Assembly: GCF_900108185.1 (NCBI RefSeq)
Contig: NZ_FNVA01000004.1
Span: 434,001 to 498,000, forward strand
Reading direction: 5' to 3'
From: Bryocella elongata
GTDB taxonomy: Bacteria; Acidobacteriota; Terriglobia; Terriglobales; Acidobacteriaceae
DNA length: 64,000 nt
The first letter of the stretch is position 1. Each line of letters begins with the position of its first letter. The notes below the pieces were generated by a model. The model had not been told where the DNA came from. It did not search any database and saw nothing but the letters and a program-made list of their open reading frames with translations. Of the stretch, positions 63,956 to 64,000 are shown piece after piece. The position numbers and the translations under genes are program-made.

Positions 63956-64000
63956 GAATGGGCGGCCAACTATCAGGAGGGCGATGTTTTGTACTACACG
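63956..64000 (+). pseudogene. Fragment homologous to the relaxase (partial at window edge)
   Basis: The last 45 bases encode EWAANYQEGDVLYYT, matching EWAANYQQGDILYYM of the relaxase encoded at 54071-57205 (residues ~698-712). The match starts just after the repeat and runs off the window, so this is either a truncated relaxase copy or a second relaxase gene disrupted by the repeat. The frame stays open upstream through part of the repeat to a stop at 63839-63841. Confidence 0.7.

Overview
The window looks like a chromosomal segment of an acidobacterium of the Terriglobia/Acidobacteriaceae type (Terriglobus-, Granulicella- or Edaphobacter-like). This is inferred from gene content: an Oar-like TonB receptor with an N-terminal carboxypeptidase-regulatory domain, a giant pro-kumamolisin/Ig-repeat secreted protein, a BrxA/B bacilliredoxin, PdxS and a GC-rich composition. 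No rRNA or CRISPR array was seen.

Positions 1-35.8 kb are core-type chromosome. In order: a partial SMP-30-like propeller, the TonB receptor, pdxS, the Ig-repeat protein, ppk1, a sodium:solute symporter with a small membrane protein, a small His/Lys-rich secreted protein, ctaA, proC, a degenerate NtrC-type regulator, a bacilliredoxin, murB, a GNAT acetyltransferase, modABC, thrC-thrB, ggt, thioredoxin, a CNNM/HlyC-type membrane protein, an OppB-type and an OppC-type permease placed convergently around a secreted protein and a phosphodiesterase, a GDP-mannose 3,5-epimerase-like enzyme with a WecG/TagA glycosyltransferase, and a CAP-domain protein.

At 35,952-36,026 there is a tRNA-Asn(GUU), and from its 3' end the content changes to an integrative conjugative element that runs past the window end. 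Its left end has short repeats that look like integrase arm sites. Next comes an accessory block: an E2-ubiquitin-conjugating-like protein with a SEC-C tail, a DUF3892 protein, an ImmA/IrrE-type metalloprotease, an HTH protein and an ECF-type sigma factor. Two copies of one dyad (TAACG-N6-CGTTA) lie upstream of the DUF3892/E2-like operon and of the sigma operon. Then follow a tyrosine integrase, an excisionase-like protein and a LysR regulator flanked by two copies of its probable operator.

From 42.1 to 57.2 kb is a complete type IV secretion/conjugation operon (VirB2, B3, B4, B9, B10, lipoprotein, B5, B6, B8, B11, two ribbon-helix-helix-like accessory proteins, VirD4, MobF relaxase), with a long palindrome before the mobilisation gene as an oriT/operator candidate. 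The remainder holds poorly known cargo: an HEXXH protein, a hypothetical/Cys-rich pair, several small genes, a DUF3560 protein, a small gene cut by an amber codon, and a HigBA-like toxin-antitoxin pair with its operator. Two copies of a ~250-bp repeat lie 3.8 kb apart. The second abuts a fragment homologous to the middle of the relaxase at the window edge, showing rearrangement or a second element.
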